From NCBI GenBank assembly GCA_009746045.1, contig RPFO01000164.1, positions 2,681,606-2,745,605 on the forward strand: a stretch of DNA of 64,000 nt, written 5' to 3'. This DNA comes from Mesostigma viride. Taxonomy: Eukaryota; Streptophyta; Mesostigmatophyceae; Mesostigmatales; Mesostigmataceae. Made by a program: the position numbers and the translations under genes. Shown here piece after piece: positions 29,031 to 39,465 of the stretch; the first letter of the stretch is position 1, and each line of letters opens with the position of its first letter. Under the pieces are notes generated by a model. The model did no database searches. It saw only the letters and a program-made list of their open reading frames with translations, and was not told the origin of the DNA.

Positions 29031-30639
29031 CAAGAGATGGAGACATGGGATATGCCAATGCCATATCATGTGAGCATACGTGGATGCCAGGTGACATGTG
29101 CCAGCGTTGGGGTCACTGCACCTTGATATGCTCGCTCGGCATATTCTCGACATGTATTACACGTAGTGTATATCATGCATGTTGGTAGCATTCAAATGGC
29201 TGTGTTAGTGATGTGGCATGTATTGTTCACCTTTCCTTCCCATTTTGCAATGTGCCAAGTAGTTTAGAGGCATGGTGTCATGGGGTGTACATATGGACAT
29301 GCACTGCCCATCACAGCTTTTGGCATACTGGCAATGCCTACCTTACATGATGGATTCTGCTAGCAATGGTCACCACTCAGGCATTCACATGCACCAAGTT
29401 TTTGCACACTGTTTGTACTAGTCATTCTTGAGTTGCCTGCAAAGATTTAAATGATGTGCCCCAGCTTGGAGAGTGTTTTGGTGGTTAATGTTGTTAAAAT
29501 TGTGAGTAAAAAGCAAAAAATGGCGACAATTGCTGGCAAATGTCACCATTTTGGGCTCTGCATGATCTGAATTTTTGCTCATGACTTGTTGAGACCATGC
29601 GTCAGGTGCTGGCATGATGGCAATGAGTTTTGGTGGCATTCTGACATTATTTGGGTTAAATATTGATTTAAAATTGCCATTAATGACAAATGCTAGCAAA
29701 ATTTTGCTAGCATCCGTCACCAACTAGGGCTCCAAATGGCGTAGAACTTTGTACAAGGTCAGAACAACTATTATTCATCACCACTGCAAAGTTACAGCAT
29801 AATCTGAGATCGGCTATTGTTTCTATGCAAGTGCAAGTGGTTTAGGTGGCCAGTTTTGGCCTTGGATCTGGAGTTAACTTAAGCAGGGAGTACCATGTAA
29901 ACTTAACATTTTGACTCAACTAATCCACCACTAGCCAGACACATCCCGGGGAGTGGTGGGATCCAATCCTAGGTCAATCTGACAATAAACTTGCCATGGG
30001 CCATAATTTATGTAAAAAAAAGGCCATTTCAAGGTGTTGTGAAGCTGTTTCCGGCCCCACCGTCTAGGTCATCTAGTCGCTCTACACGTAAGCCAGCCAT
30101 AATTTCAATGCACAACAAGGCTACACATTTCCATCGATCCCCATTCATATTCATCATCCTGAACGACTCGAACACGCGGACAAGATAACGGCAGGCTCGA
30201 GCTACCATGGTCCGGATTCTCCCGATTTCTGGCGTGCGCATGGTTGCCTCCTTGATGTTTGCGAATGTTAGAAGTTTAGGATGCCAGCATAAGATAGGTA
30301 TAGATCTATTTTTAATGACAGCAGATGCGAATGTTTTGGCCTGAATGTAAAAATTATCTAAGTCCCAATAGTATATTTTAAGTGTTCTTTATAGGTAGGA
30401 CCAGGCCACGTGGCAGCCAAAAAGCCCGACGGTAGCACAGGGACAGCACGGTACGGACGCGACACGCGGATATCCCGTGGAGACCCAGCGGGACTCGATC
30501 GACATCAGGGAATCCCGTCAGGGACCCTGCCAGGCACCACTCCAGGGTCCATTGGGTCCCGGTTTCCACGGTTAAGAATTACGGGCGCCCGGTTAAGAAT
30601 TACGGCAGCCACTAGCTTGAGGCCGAGCTGCAGCTGGCA
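29031..30639. other. Non-coding stretch with inverted ~90-bp repeat copy
   Basis: No gene is recognised. 30166-30257 is the reverse-complement copy of 12761-12850. A short inverted pair (ATGGCGACAATTG / AAATGTCACCAT) occurs near 29519-29552. Confidence 0.45.
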
Positions 30640-31080
30640 CACTGCTTGCCCTCATGGAGCTGGAAGGTGCAGTGGGCGTGGATGGGCACCGCCTTCCCCA
30701 TTCACGGGATAAGACCGGGCACCCCCACCCATCCTCCTCACCTTCAGCTCATGATAGAGGCTAATAAGCGGCTGTTCCTCTCTCACTGCAAGAAGCTGCA
30801 AGACCTCCCCTGGACGCTGGACGACGACCTCACCCCCGCCCAGATAGCAGCAGCAGCGACGCGACATGTGGCCTGAATTTATCCGCCATAAGCAAGACCC
30901 AAAGAAGCCAAAGGTCTTCTGGAGGGGCACGGACCTGATGGTCAACCTGACCAGCTGTGGACGCGGCCCCCTGCGGGCTAGAAACCTTGGGCAAGGTTGA
31001 ATAGCCTAGCCAGTCTAGCCTCGCATATAGCATAGCCAGCTCGCCTAGCCGCGTGTCATGCTGGGAATCCCCATACGTAT
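30640..31080 (+). mobile_element. 5'-truncated ORF1 fragment of the hairpin-tailed retroelement
   Basis: Contains PWTLDDDLTPAQ at about 30811-30846. After a one-base break come MWPEFIRHKQDPKKPKV and a WRG box. These correspond to the C-terminal domain of the intact ORF1p at 39466-40815. The following sequence resembles the same 3' UTR. No start or upstream domains remain. Confidence 0.75.
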
Positions 31081-31206
31081 TGTATCAATGAGAGTCCATG
31101 GTCAGGTTCTTACGGCGAGAGAGGAACCTGGCCCCGCAGCGATGCCGCTGAGTTTGAGGAGCACTGGTGGGCGCCCGGCCTTGTCTCATATAATATCCTT
31201 GAAGAG

Positions 31207-31330
31207 CTGCACATTAATTAATAATTAATTAGACTCGTGCTCCCGTTGGGGAGTCACGGAGCATTAACCCCGATGGATGGATGGATGGATGGGTGCAAAC
31301 AGTCCTACCGGTCTAATCTATCTACATCAG
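31207..31330 (-). mobile_element. 3' end of hairpin-tailed element (minus orientation)
   Basis: A TAATTAATAATTAATTAG tail is followed by GTGCTCCCGTTGGGGAGTCAC, the reverse complement of the terminal hairpin. Next comes sequence through GATGGATGGATGG that matches 22085-22190 in reverse. Only the 3' portion is present. Confidence 0.7.
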
Positions 31331-31672
31331 CTACCTTGAAGAGCTGCACATAGTTCAGATTAAACGAGTTCCCAGAGCGCGGATAAATAAATTATTGCTG
31401 TCTATTATGCATGGAGTTATATATTATAATAATATAATTACTTACAGCAGAGTGAAATCACTCAAACCAAAGCAAACGCCCAGCTATAAACCTCTATACA
31501 GAGCCATGTCAAATGGAGTTATATATGGAAATACGAAGCATGACCTGCCGTGGCACACTGTCTCGACCAATGTGATCACACATGTGTGGTATGTATCAAT
31601 CATAGCTAGCACAACGATATATACCATTATGTGTTCACATCTACCTTGACATGGTCCAAGTACCAGTTGATG

Positions 31673-34600
31673 TCACATGACCTTACATGACTCCGATAGA
31701 TTGTCGGGCAGGCGGGGTATTGAAACTGAAGAAACACCTCCAGAATCCTCAACCGACCGCTGTGGGTTGTCAAATGCCGGGAATTTCGCTCGTGGCAAGC
31801 AGCAGGCCTCCTTGTGCCCCGCCTTCCAGTCCACCTTTTGGCACTCAGTTGAGCAATACCTGGCAAGGTGGCACCGTGCGCAGACGGGGAATTTCTTGTC
31901 AGTTGGCTCGACCATGCCGCATGCATTGCACAAGAGCGTGGATCGAACCTCCTCCTCTAGCACTTCAGCCATCACCGCCGTGAAGAGACCCTGGTGCTCG
32001 TCCTTGCTGACGTCAGTCCAGCCCAGCTTCTTGATGCGCCGCGCGTGCTTCTGCTGATTGCGCGCATAACGCTCTGGATCCGACCGTGCCGTGGCGGCCC
32101 AGGCCGCCTTTGCCACAGGGTCCCCCACGCGTCGAAAGTTGCCGTGCTCCCGGTTGCCCTCCAGGAAGACATTCCCTAGGCCAGGTTTGGCCCCGTTGGC
32201 AATGCCAAGGAGCGAGTTGTCGTGCAGGTGGGTGTTCCGGATGTGTGCCTTCCCTGTCAGGTCGAACCCAAACAGCACGCCGTTATCGTGGTTCGCAAAG
32301 ATCTCGCAGGTTTGTACCACCCTGCTGCCAGTGTCTTGGATGGTCACCCCGTTGGTCAGGCTGTCATGCACCCGGCAACCCTCCATCAGCAGCTCGCCTC
32401 TGTCCTGTGAGACGGCGCCAGAGCGATTGCCATATATGTCACAGTCCTGCAGCACCATCCCCTTGGCCGCGCAGCAAACGCCGGACTCCGCCTCGTGTGA
32501 GAAAATCTGGGTCTCGCGCACCCAAACAGGGCCGGCCGAGTGCCAGTGCAATAATCCCTGCACATCATGCCGAGTTCAGGCCAGATATATAGTGTGGTCA
32601 GCCACCTGACTTGTCAAGACACGCTCATGTTTACCAATAGCACGGCAGAATCCCAGACGTTGTGTGCACGCAAGATACCTCATACTCGCGCACGTGACCC
32701 ACTGAGCAATGGATGGCCCGTAGCGCAGCACAGAACCCGCATGCCTGCTCTTTGACTTGCCGACCGATACTGGTTGAAGGATGGCCATCAATCAGACGAT
32801 TCACATATCCTGTCTGGGACACGATCTACTGCCACTCCACGAGGTAGTACATTGACGAAAAACAACCCCAAGTGCCAGGACCTTTCATGCGAGTGGTATG
32901 ACGATATCCGTGACATCCGCGTTGTATCATTTGTATTCATCGAGCAGACTGCTCTCGTCTGGTGCTTCGAACAGCAGGCTCATGGATTTCAGTCGTAGCA
33001 CAGCTCCTGGCCAGTGCTATTGCCAGTGCCCGGAAAGCATCATGGCGGATCGGCCAATCTTGCCTGCCTCACAGACGCATCACCATCTCGCCGAGAGTAG
33101 GGGACATCCAACCATGGCAAGAGAGCTCCTTACGGCCTAGAATGCAGACAGAAAATATACTACATTATTAGGGTAGTATTAGCATAGAAATGGCACATCC
33201 TGACCCTCGTGGGAATAGAACCACTCGGAGGTGGTGACCCACGCGCCATGGGTGCCACTTGGGCGCAGCCCATGTGTGCTAAGCAGGGCTGGGAAGCGAA
33301 CATGATCCCGTCTCACATGGACTTTAGACTGGCCGCCAAGTGATATTACAATCACAAAGAACACAGCTGATTCAAGACACGCATTACTGGGGAACAAAAG
33401 GATCTTTACAAAGCAGTGTGAAAAAAATAACGACCAAGTGTCCTAAAAATATCCGCGTACTTACCGAGAAGTTCTCCGAAATCCAGCATCCCTGGACGTC
33501 ACCCTGGCCTCCCGTTCGGAACTCGACTCCGCTGGCCGCGTTGCGGCACACGACCGTTCGGTCCATCGCCAGATACCCGTCGTGGGCAGCAAGGACGCCC
33601 CCCTGGCCGCTGTCATGGACGGCGCACCCTGACAGGGTGAGGGCGCCAGCGGTCTGCACCACCTGCAATGCCGGGAATCGTTTGCTGAGGAAGTCACAGC
33701 CTTCCGCCGTCACGGTGGCGCCGCACACTGACAGCGCGTGACGTTTTACGCCCGTCGCCCACACGTGCAGCCCCTGGAGGACAACCGTGGGGGGGGCCTC
33801 GCCAGGTGCCGCCAACACAAGTATTGTATTCGCCGCATCGTCCCCCACGATGCAGACCACGCCGGGGGGCAGGGACCCGGCGTCCGGTACGGCTCCTGCT
33901 TCCAAGAAAAAAAGCATTGGGTCGAGGGACGGAGGCGGCGGCTGCGTTGCCGCCGTGCTCATGCCGACGTCCGCCACGTGGTCGTACGACCCCGCCGCCG
34001 CGTTGCGTATGGTGACCGACCGAGCGACCACCAGGGTCTCCCTGTAGAGCCCAGGGTGCACGAGGATCTCGGCCTGGCGGCACGGCAGTGCCAGCGCGGC
34101 GGTTATCGTGCGGTACTGCCCGTCTCCCCGCCCCACGTGCAGCACCTTCTTGTCCTGAATGGCTTGCTCCAGCTCCTTGTCAAGGCAGTCCAACTTGGCA
34201 GCCATGTCTGTTCCTAGGTCTCCACAACTGGGCTTTGGCTTCTCCTGCGGGGGGTCATCCAGAGCCGGGGTGTGTGACCCGTTCCCCTCCGGCTGCCGTG
34301 GTGGTGGGGGCGGCGGACAGAACAGGACGCGTGCGGACGCAAGAAGTTTCGATGCGCGCTCGTGCAGGCGCAACCGCAGCAGCACGAGGAACTGGAGGTT
34401 GTAGTAACTGCTGACGTCGGCACGTTGCTGCGTGGCGTTTGCCAGAGCAGCCTCCAGCGCGCGGCGGGCATAGACCAACGCCTGGGCTGGGCAACCACCC
34501 TGGAGCAGAGCGGTGCTCAGGGCCCCGTACAGGGTGTGGACAGGGAGAGCTCCGCCCTTATTGTCTCCCATCACATGCGGTTGGCTGCCACATCCACTGC

Positions 34601-36050
34601 CGCCCTTATCGCATTTGTTAGGTAGGCGCCTGCCTGTGCCTGTGCCTCTGCCTATGACTGTGCCCGTGCTTGTGCCTGCGCTAGCACCTGCCTCTTGTGT
34701 GCCCGGATGCACAACCTGCTTCCCCCTGATGTCCCTATGGGACGCAGCAGACGCCAGTAGTGGAGGGGCAGCGCTCCGCTCACGAGCGGGGCTCTGCTCA
34801 GGGGTGGGAGCCCCCATATTGCTTCGCGAGGCATCCGCCCCCGGCGCACTTGCATCCGACCCCGGGCCTGCCAGCAACCATGCCGTGTACGCAAGCATTA
34901 CCGCCCCTCGGTAGTGATCCGCCGCATCGGCAAGCTTGCCTGCTTGGAACGCGCTCGCTCCCCGCGCGAACATCTCCAAAGCCTGCGCATCCCGCACCAC
35001 GCTGCCTTCAAACCTGATGCGGGCGGATCCAGCCTCTTGTTCCTGCTTCCCGTGCTTTCTCTCCTTTGGTGCCGCCGTGCTGCCAGCCTGGCGCCGAGCG
35101 TGCTCCCTCAAGGCCCCCCCCGCTGGGTCGAATCCGGCCGCCACGGCGCTGCCTCGGGCCGTTGGCGCTTCCCCCTTGCCTGTTGAAGAGACAGCTGTCG
35201 CGTCGCCTTTTGCCTGCCGCTGGAAGATCTTGTGCAGCACACCGAAACTGACGTGCTGGAAGCCGCGCATGTCCTTGACTGCGTTGTAAACCTGCCGCGC
35301 GGTCCAGTCGGGGCACTGCGCGCGCAGGCTGGCAACGACCTCAGGCAGCCCTTGTGAATCCCTCACGCGCTGCCCTTGAATGGGTGCATCCTCCTTGATG
35401 CCCTGCCCTTGAATGGGTGCATCCCCCCTCACGCCCGGTCCTCGACTGGGTGCATCCTCCATGACGCGCTGTCCTTGCTTGGGTGCCTGGTTATCTGCGA
35501 TCTCACCACGCGGCGGCCCGTCCACCCCCAGCACAACGTCGTTGGGATCATCCACCCTGACGCCTGGCGTACCATCATTCCGTAACTTGAAATACGGCTC
35601 CCTGATAGACAAGCGCGTACCTTTGGGAAACCGCTCTTCTGCCTGCGATCTGGAGGTAATTCCAGTCCCGTAAATGGCAAGGTTTACAATGTTTCCCTTT
35701 CCGTCTTCCACAATCATCATGACAGACGCCATCACTTGGCACGATGTAGCCACCCGGCAGGGAAGCGCTCGGCCTTTATGCACTTTCCCGAGGGTAAGCT
35801 CGCGAATACTTATATCTGACAAATTCCTTAAATCTTTCGTGCAGGAAGCGACCTTGGTTTCGAAGCATTGGAAGCTTGTGCGCGGAGTTCTTGAAAAATA
35901 GGATTGGAGCAGTTCGTTGTTTAGTTCAAACGCTGCTAATTGCTCCTCTTTTGCAGCATTGTACCACGCATCCGCCCTTGCCTGGCCCTCAGACTGACGC
36001 TTTTGAGCCTGCGACAAGGATTCCTGCAGAAACGTCTCCATGGTTGGCAT
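31673..36050 (-). CDS. TPR-like / beta-helix / MYND zinc-finger fusion protein, two exons
   Basis: Exon 1 is 36050-33465 (ATG, MPTMETFLQES) and exon 2 is 32557-31673 (TGA). The intron (GTAAGT...TGTGCAG) joins in phase 0, giving about 1156 residues. Domains in order are: an N-terminal helix rich in Gln and Lys; a beta-rich module (about 70-190, with NLAIYGTGI); a linker with about four copies of a 12-residue EDAPIQGQ-type repeat (35355-35490); paired TPR-like helices (about 360-600); and a right-handed beta-helix starting at VGRGDGQYRTITAAL, the pectinesterase-like entry. The helix continues across the splice site with NG/GV turns. Last is a MYND finger (CNACG, CARCHLARYCSTECQ, HKEAC). MYND domains bind proline-rich partners, and this type of beta-helix is often a scaffold. 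No catalytic function is claimed. Confidence 0.85.
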
Positions 36051-36083
36051 GCAGTGATTCCCAGATGCAGCCGTTGTTGACAC

Positions 36084-37060
36084 GATTAACTCGCTCTTCG
36101 CTTAGGTTGCAGGCAGGCTCACCCGGCAAAGTGGCTATACTTTTTCTTGGGGCTGGCTAGCGCGGAGAGTTGCCGGTTCATTCCGCTTGACAAGAAGTCG
36201 GCCGAAGTTATGGTATGTTGCTGACTGATAAGAGGCAACATGATTTGAGGCTGCTCTGGTGGCCAATATGAAAAGGACGTTCGACCTCGCGATGCTAATT
36301 CCTACACTGTCATGCGCACAAACAGACAAATCAAGTGTAATTATGATAAATTATAGTTGACTAGTTCGTGGGTGCTGAAGGTTTTCCTTCTCAAGCTCAT
36401 TTTCTTTGCACGGCATGGTTGGAAAGACTGCATTAAGTGCGCCCTGCTTTCCAGCGGCCATTATTGTGTATGAAAACGAGACGTACCGGGAAATTAAAAT
36501 AGGTCATCTAGGTAATTCTACTTTTCAAGCACTGTAGCTACGTACGTTAAACCAAGTATTTCCACAAATTCCACTATCCAACTATATCAAAAACCATTCC
36601 ACTATAATATGCGAACACGTGTATTTTAACTTTACGTGTTAACCCCGTGTCTTTTTTCCGGTGAAATGGGTGTTGTTTATTTCCATTTACCACCGATGCC
36701 CTTATAAATGTAGTCCGGAAACAGTGCGATATATCGCACTGTTTTGACTCCCGGTGGCGCGGCGCTCAATTTCCGGAGCGCCGCGCCACCCATGACGGAG
36801 GGAAGTCCTGTGGGTCTGGGAACACTTAGGGACGAAGGTGATGCAATGGTTTGGGGGTAATATTCGCCATAGCCTGGTAAATACAACGTGTATTGAGACA
36901 GTATCACGTGACTTTGGCGGGAAATTTTCTCTCTCGCGCGCGCGTAACGAGATATGGCTGCTAGCGTGCCGTTATCAAGGAAATTTTGCGTCTCGCGGCT
37001 TGTAATGATTCAGAATGTTGCTCAGAATGATGATGCGTGATTGTCGTAGGTCAGGGGTGG
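36084..37060. other. Intergenic region with two strong inverted repeats
   Basis: Holds the presumed promoter of the minus-strand gene that starts at 36050, and two palindromes at 36719-36785. No ORF is supported. Confidence 0.5.
36719..36785. repeat. Adjacent perfect palindrome and long hairpin
   Basis: 36719-36744 is a perfect 26-bp palindrome centred on GATATATC (half-site AAACAGTGCGAT). Eight bases later GGTGGCGCGGCGCTC pairs perfectly with GAGCGCCGCGCCACC across an 8-base spacer, giving a 15-bp stem. Their perfection suggests selection or a recent origin; the role is unknown. Confidence 0.85.
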
Positions 37061-37064
37061 CCAG

Positions 37065-37892
37065 ATGTATAGCATTGATAAAATACAGGTAGGAAATCAC
37101 TGCTTTCTTGGTCTTCAGTACCAGATGAGTAATGGCATGTCATATTTCGATTTTCTTCTTATGGCCCGGCAGTCTGCGCCAGCCCAAGCACCCAGTTTTG
37201 GTACGGGACATCCGCAGCAGCGTCCCTGTGAATTCGGATGCGTTTATAGGTCATCTTTGCAAAGAACATCAACCTGGTAATAATGTCGGATGCATTCACT
37301 ATGCGGCTATGGCGGCCTATGCCTGGAAATCATTAGCCAGTGTGAGACGTGAGGGTCCCGGCCAGCAGAACCCGGAAAGGTCGTGATCAAGCCAGGTACG
37401 GCAACGTGTTTGCATGTCGTTTGCACGGGAATCTGTCGTTTATACATCGATTTTACACGAGTGTATCAGTGCCTCTTGCAGCAGGTTTCCATGCCTGCTG
37501 TATGAGTGCTATAAGCCCCAAATCTGCTCAGTTTGTGGTGTTTCTTTGGAGGATGCCATTCCGTTAGTGCTGGTTTAGCACTTCTTTGTTTCCCAGCACT
37601 TTTGACAGTCCTATGTGGCTGTATACAATGCATAACTGTGTGGCATTTCATGGATGGCTGCTTACGCGCGCGTAACCCACACACGTAAGTGAGCGCATTA
37701 TATAGGTCAGATGGGCTATCCGTGCGGTCTGACCCAAGGAAAGCATGGTGGCACTATCCAATGAAATTGTCCAATGTTAATATTGAGGTTCCTGACCCTC
37801 CCAGTAGATGTTATTATCTAAGGGGATTTTGCTTACCTGAAAATGATCGTCTTTTGTCCAACTTTGGCAGTAAATATCTTGCAAAGCACTGA
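37065..37892 (+). pseudogene. Possible broken coding sequence, family uncertain
   Basis: Pieces in changing frames read FDFLLMARQSAPAQAP, then AFIGHLCKEHQPGNN and CIHYAAMAAYAWKSL (37230-37330), then NIEVPDPPSRCYYLRG (37780). The middle pieces have the helical look of the core-binding domain of tyrosine recombinases, but no catalytic residues are visible. I regard this as a weak lead only. Confidence 0.2.
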
Positions 37893-37948
37893 ATGGACTC
37901 GGGATATTATTGCATATTCTGAAAGCCCTTGAAGTGTAGATACTCCTA

Positions 37949-38127
37949 CCGGCAGGTCCAAGTCACTGCACATTTCTATCCAGTCATCAAAGCGACTTCC
38001 ACCCTCGACCTCTTGTTCCCGCAGGGCGGCGCCCTGTGGTATAGCTGCCGGCTAGCCACGCTTTGCCCATGCGCAGAGTCACGTCTCTGCTGAGACGCCA
38101 TGCCCTATGTAGCCATTGCAATGAATT
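37949..38127 (+). repeat. Composite of dispersed repeat fragments
   Basis: 37949-38010 (GCAGGTCCAAGTCACTGC onward) matches 43386-43445. 38007-38040 (CTCTTGTTCCCGCAGGGCGG) matches 19748-19785. 38043-38120 matches 21640-21700. Three unrelated junctions within 180 bp indicate nested or recombined insertions. Confidence 0.7.
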
Positions 38128-38220
38128 AGTTAATTAGGAACATAACTCCATTGGGAGTGCATGTAGCACATATCCCTGAGAAGGGGCATATGACTTTTAA
38201 TACATTCTGGGCTACTTCCT
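38128..38220 (-). mobile_element. Short 3' end fragment, second hairpin family
   Basis: A TTAGTTAATTAG tail is followed by ACTCCATTGGGAGT, a hairpin, and then GATGTAGCACATA-type sequence. It matches 39030-39120 and, in the opposite direction, 42870-42900. Only about 90 bp remain. Confidence 0.65.
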
Positions 38221-38840
38221 GCACGACCTCACCTGGACGCTGGACGACGACCTGACCCCCGCTCAGCAGCAACAGCGACGTGACCTGTGGCCTGAATACC
38301 TCTGCCACAAGCAGGACCCCCAGCAGCCCAAGATGTACTGGAGGGGCGGGGACCTGATGATCAACCACAAGATGTGGACGCCCCCCGCGGGCTAGACTAG
38401 AATAGCCCTAGCTTGACTTCATTGGTAGTCACTGTTGCCATGGCAGCCATGCTTAGAATGTTTGCATGCCTAGCTGTGCCACCATAACTAGTCACGTGCA
38501 CCGCTCACGCACGGTACACAACCAGCCATAGCCTTAGCTTAGTCTTTGTACAGCCATGCTACGTCATGGCTTCGATCAGATTACTTGCCCACGCTCCTTG
38601 CTATGATATTCTGATCACATGGGTCTTATTGCACCCACAGTTTGCCGGATCGGTAGCATGTCTTTTTTTTTTAGCTAGCGCGCCCGGATGCAGCTGTGGC
38701 ATGCCTTTGGCATGAAGGAGACTGGGGGTCTCTGCCCTTTCTCCTGTTGTACACACACAGGGATTAAAAGCACTTCGGTGCTCCGTGACTCCCCAACGGG
38801 AGCACGAGTTTAATTAATTAATTAATTAATTAATTAATTC
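38221..38840 (+). mobile_element. 5'-truncated hairpin-tailed retroelement with ORF1 C-terminus
   Basis: 38221-38395 encodes in one open frame the ORF1p C-terminal domain (LTWTLDDDLTPAQQQQRRDL, then MYWRGGDLM), ending in TAG at the position equivalent to the element at 19817-21640. The 3' UTR matches that element throughout and ends in CTCCCCAACGGGAG and (TTAA)n at 38810-38840. The 5' truncation with an intact 3' end is the usual product of target-primed reverse transcription. Confidence 0.85.
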
Positions 38841-39300
38841 CTGCAAGGGTGGGAATGTAAGCTACCCTTGCTCTAGGTGCGCCAGGGCACCTGCACCCCC
38901 ATGATCTATCAAGCTATGCCCAGCTAAGGGGGAGCCTGTCATGTGGGGGAAGATCATCATGGCTATACAAGAGCTAGGGCATGGCTTCTCAACAGAGAGC
39001 GTCTCTCTGCATAGGCATAATTAATTAATTAATTAATTATCAACATCACTCCGTTGGGAGTAGATGTAGCACATAGCCCTGAGAAGGGGCATATGGCTTT
39101 TAATACATTCTAGGCTACTTCATGCAAGGGTGGGAATGTAAGCTACCCCTGCTCTAGGTGCACCAAGGCACCTGCACCCTCATGGTCTATCACGCTATGC
39201 CCGGGTAAGGGGGGAGCATGCCTGTGAGGGAGGAAGATCATCATGGCTATACAAGAGCTAGGACCTGGCTTCTCGACAGAGAGCATCTCTCTGCATGGCA
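38838..39300 (-). repeat. Duplicated 3' UTR segment separated by an AT tail and hairpin
   Basis: 38838-39012 and 39117-39300 are about 175-bp direct copies (GCAAGGGTGGGAATGTAAGC to CTCTCTGCAT). Between them are an ATTAATTAATTAAT tail (39013-39036) and the hairpin ACTCCGTTGGGAGT. These mark the 3' end of the minus-strand element whose ORF1 is at 39466-40815. A second copy of the segment lies beyond it. Confidence 0.8.
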
Positions 39301-39465
39301 TAGCATGGCTAAATTCTTAATGCAACATCCATGGGGGTCCCATTATAGACAAAGCATGGCTAAATGTTGAAGGCATCATCCATTGGGGGCCATTATGGGC
39401 GCACATGCGCGTGGGCCACATGCTAGGCTAAGCCTTACTAATCTACACTACTGGTATATATATTC

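Noticed and set aside
27830-29126. Several open frames rich in Gly, Trp and Val or in Pro and His
   Set aside because: They follow from the GGT-rich composition and have no start context, domain or conserved pattern.
33738-35289. Plus-strand frames of 100-160 residues
   Set aside because: They are antisense to the beta-helix/MYND gene; high GC removes stop codons from several frames.
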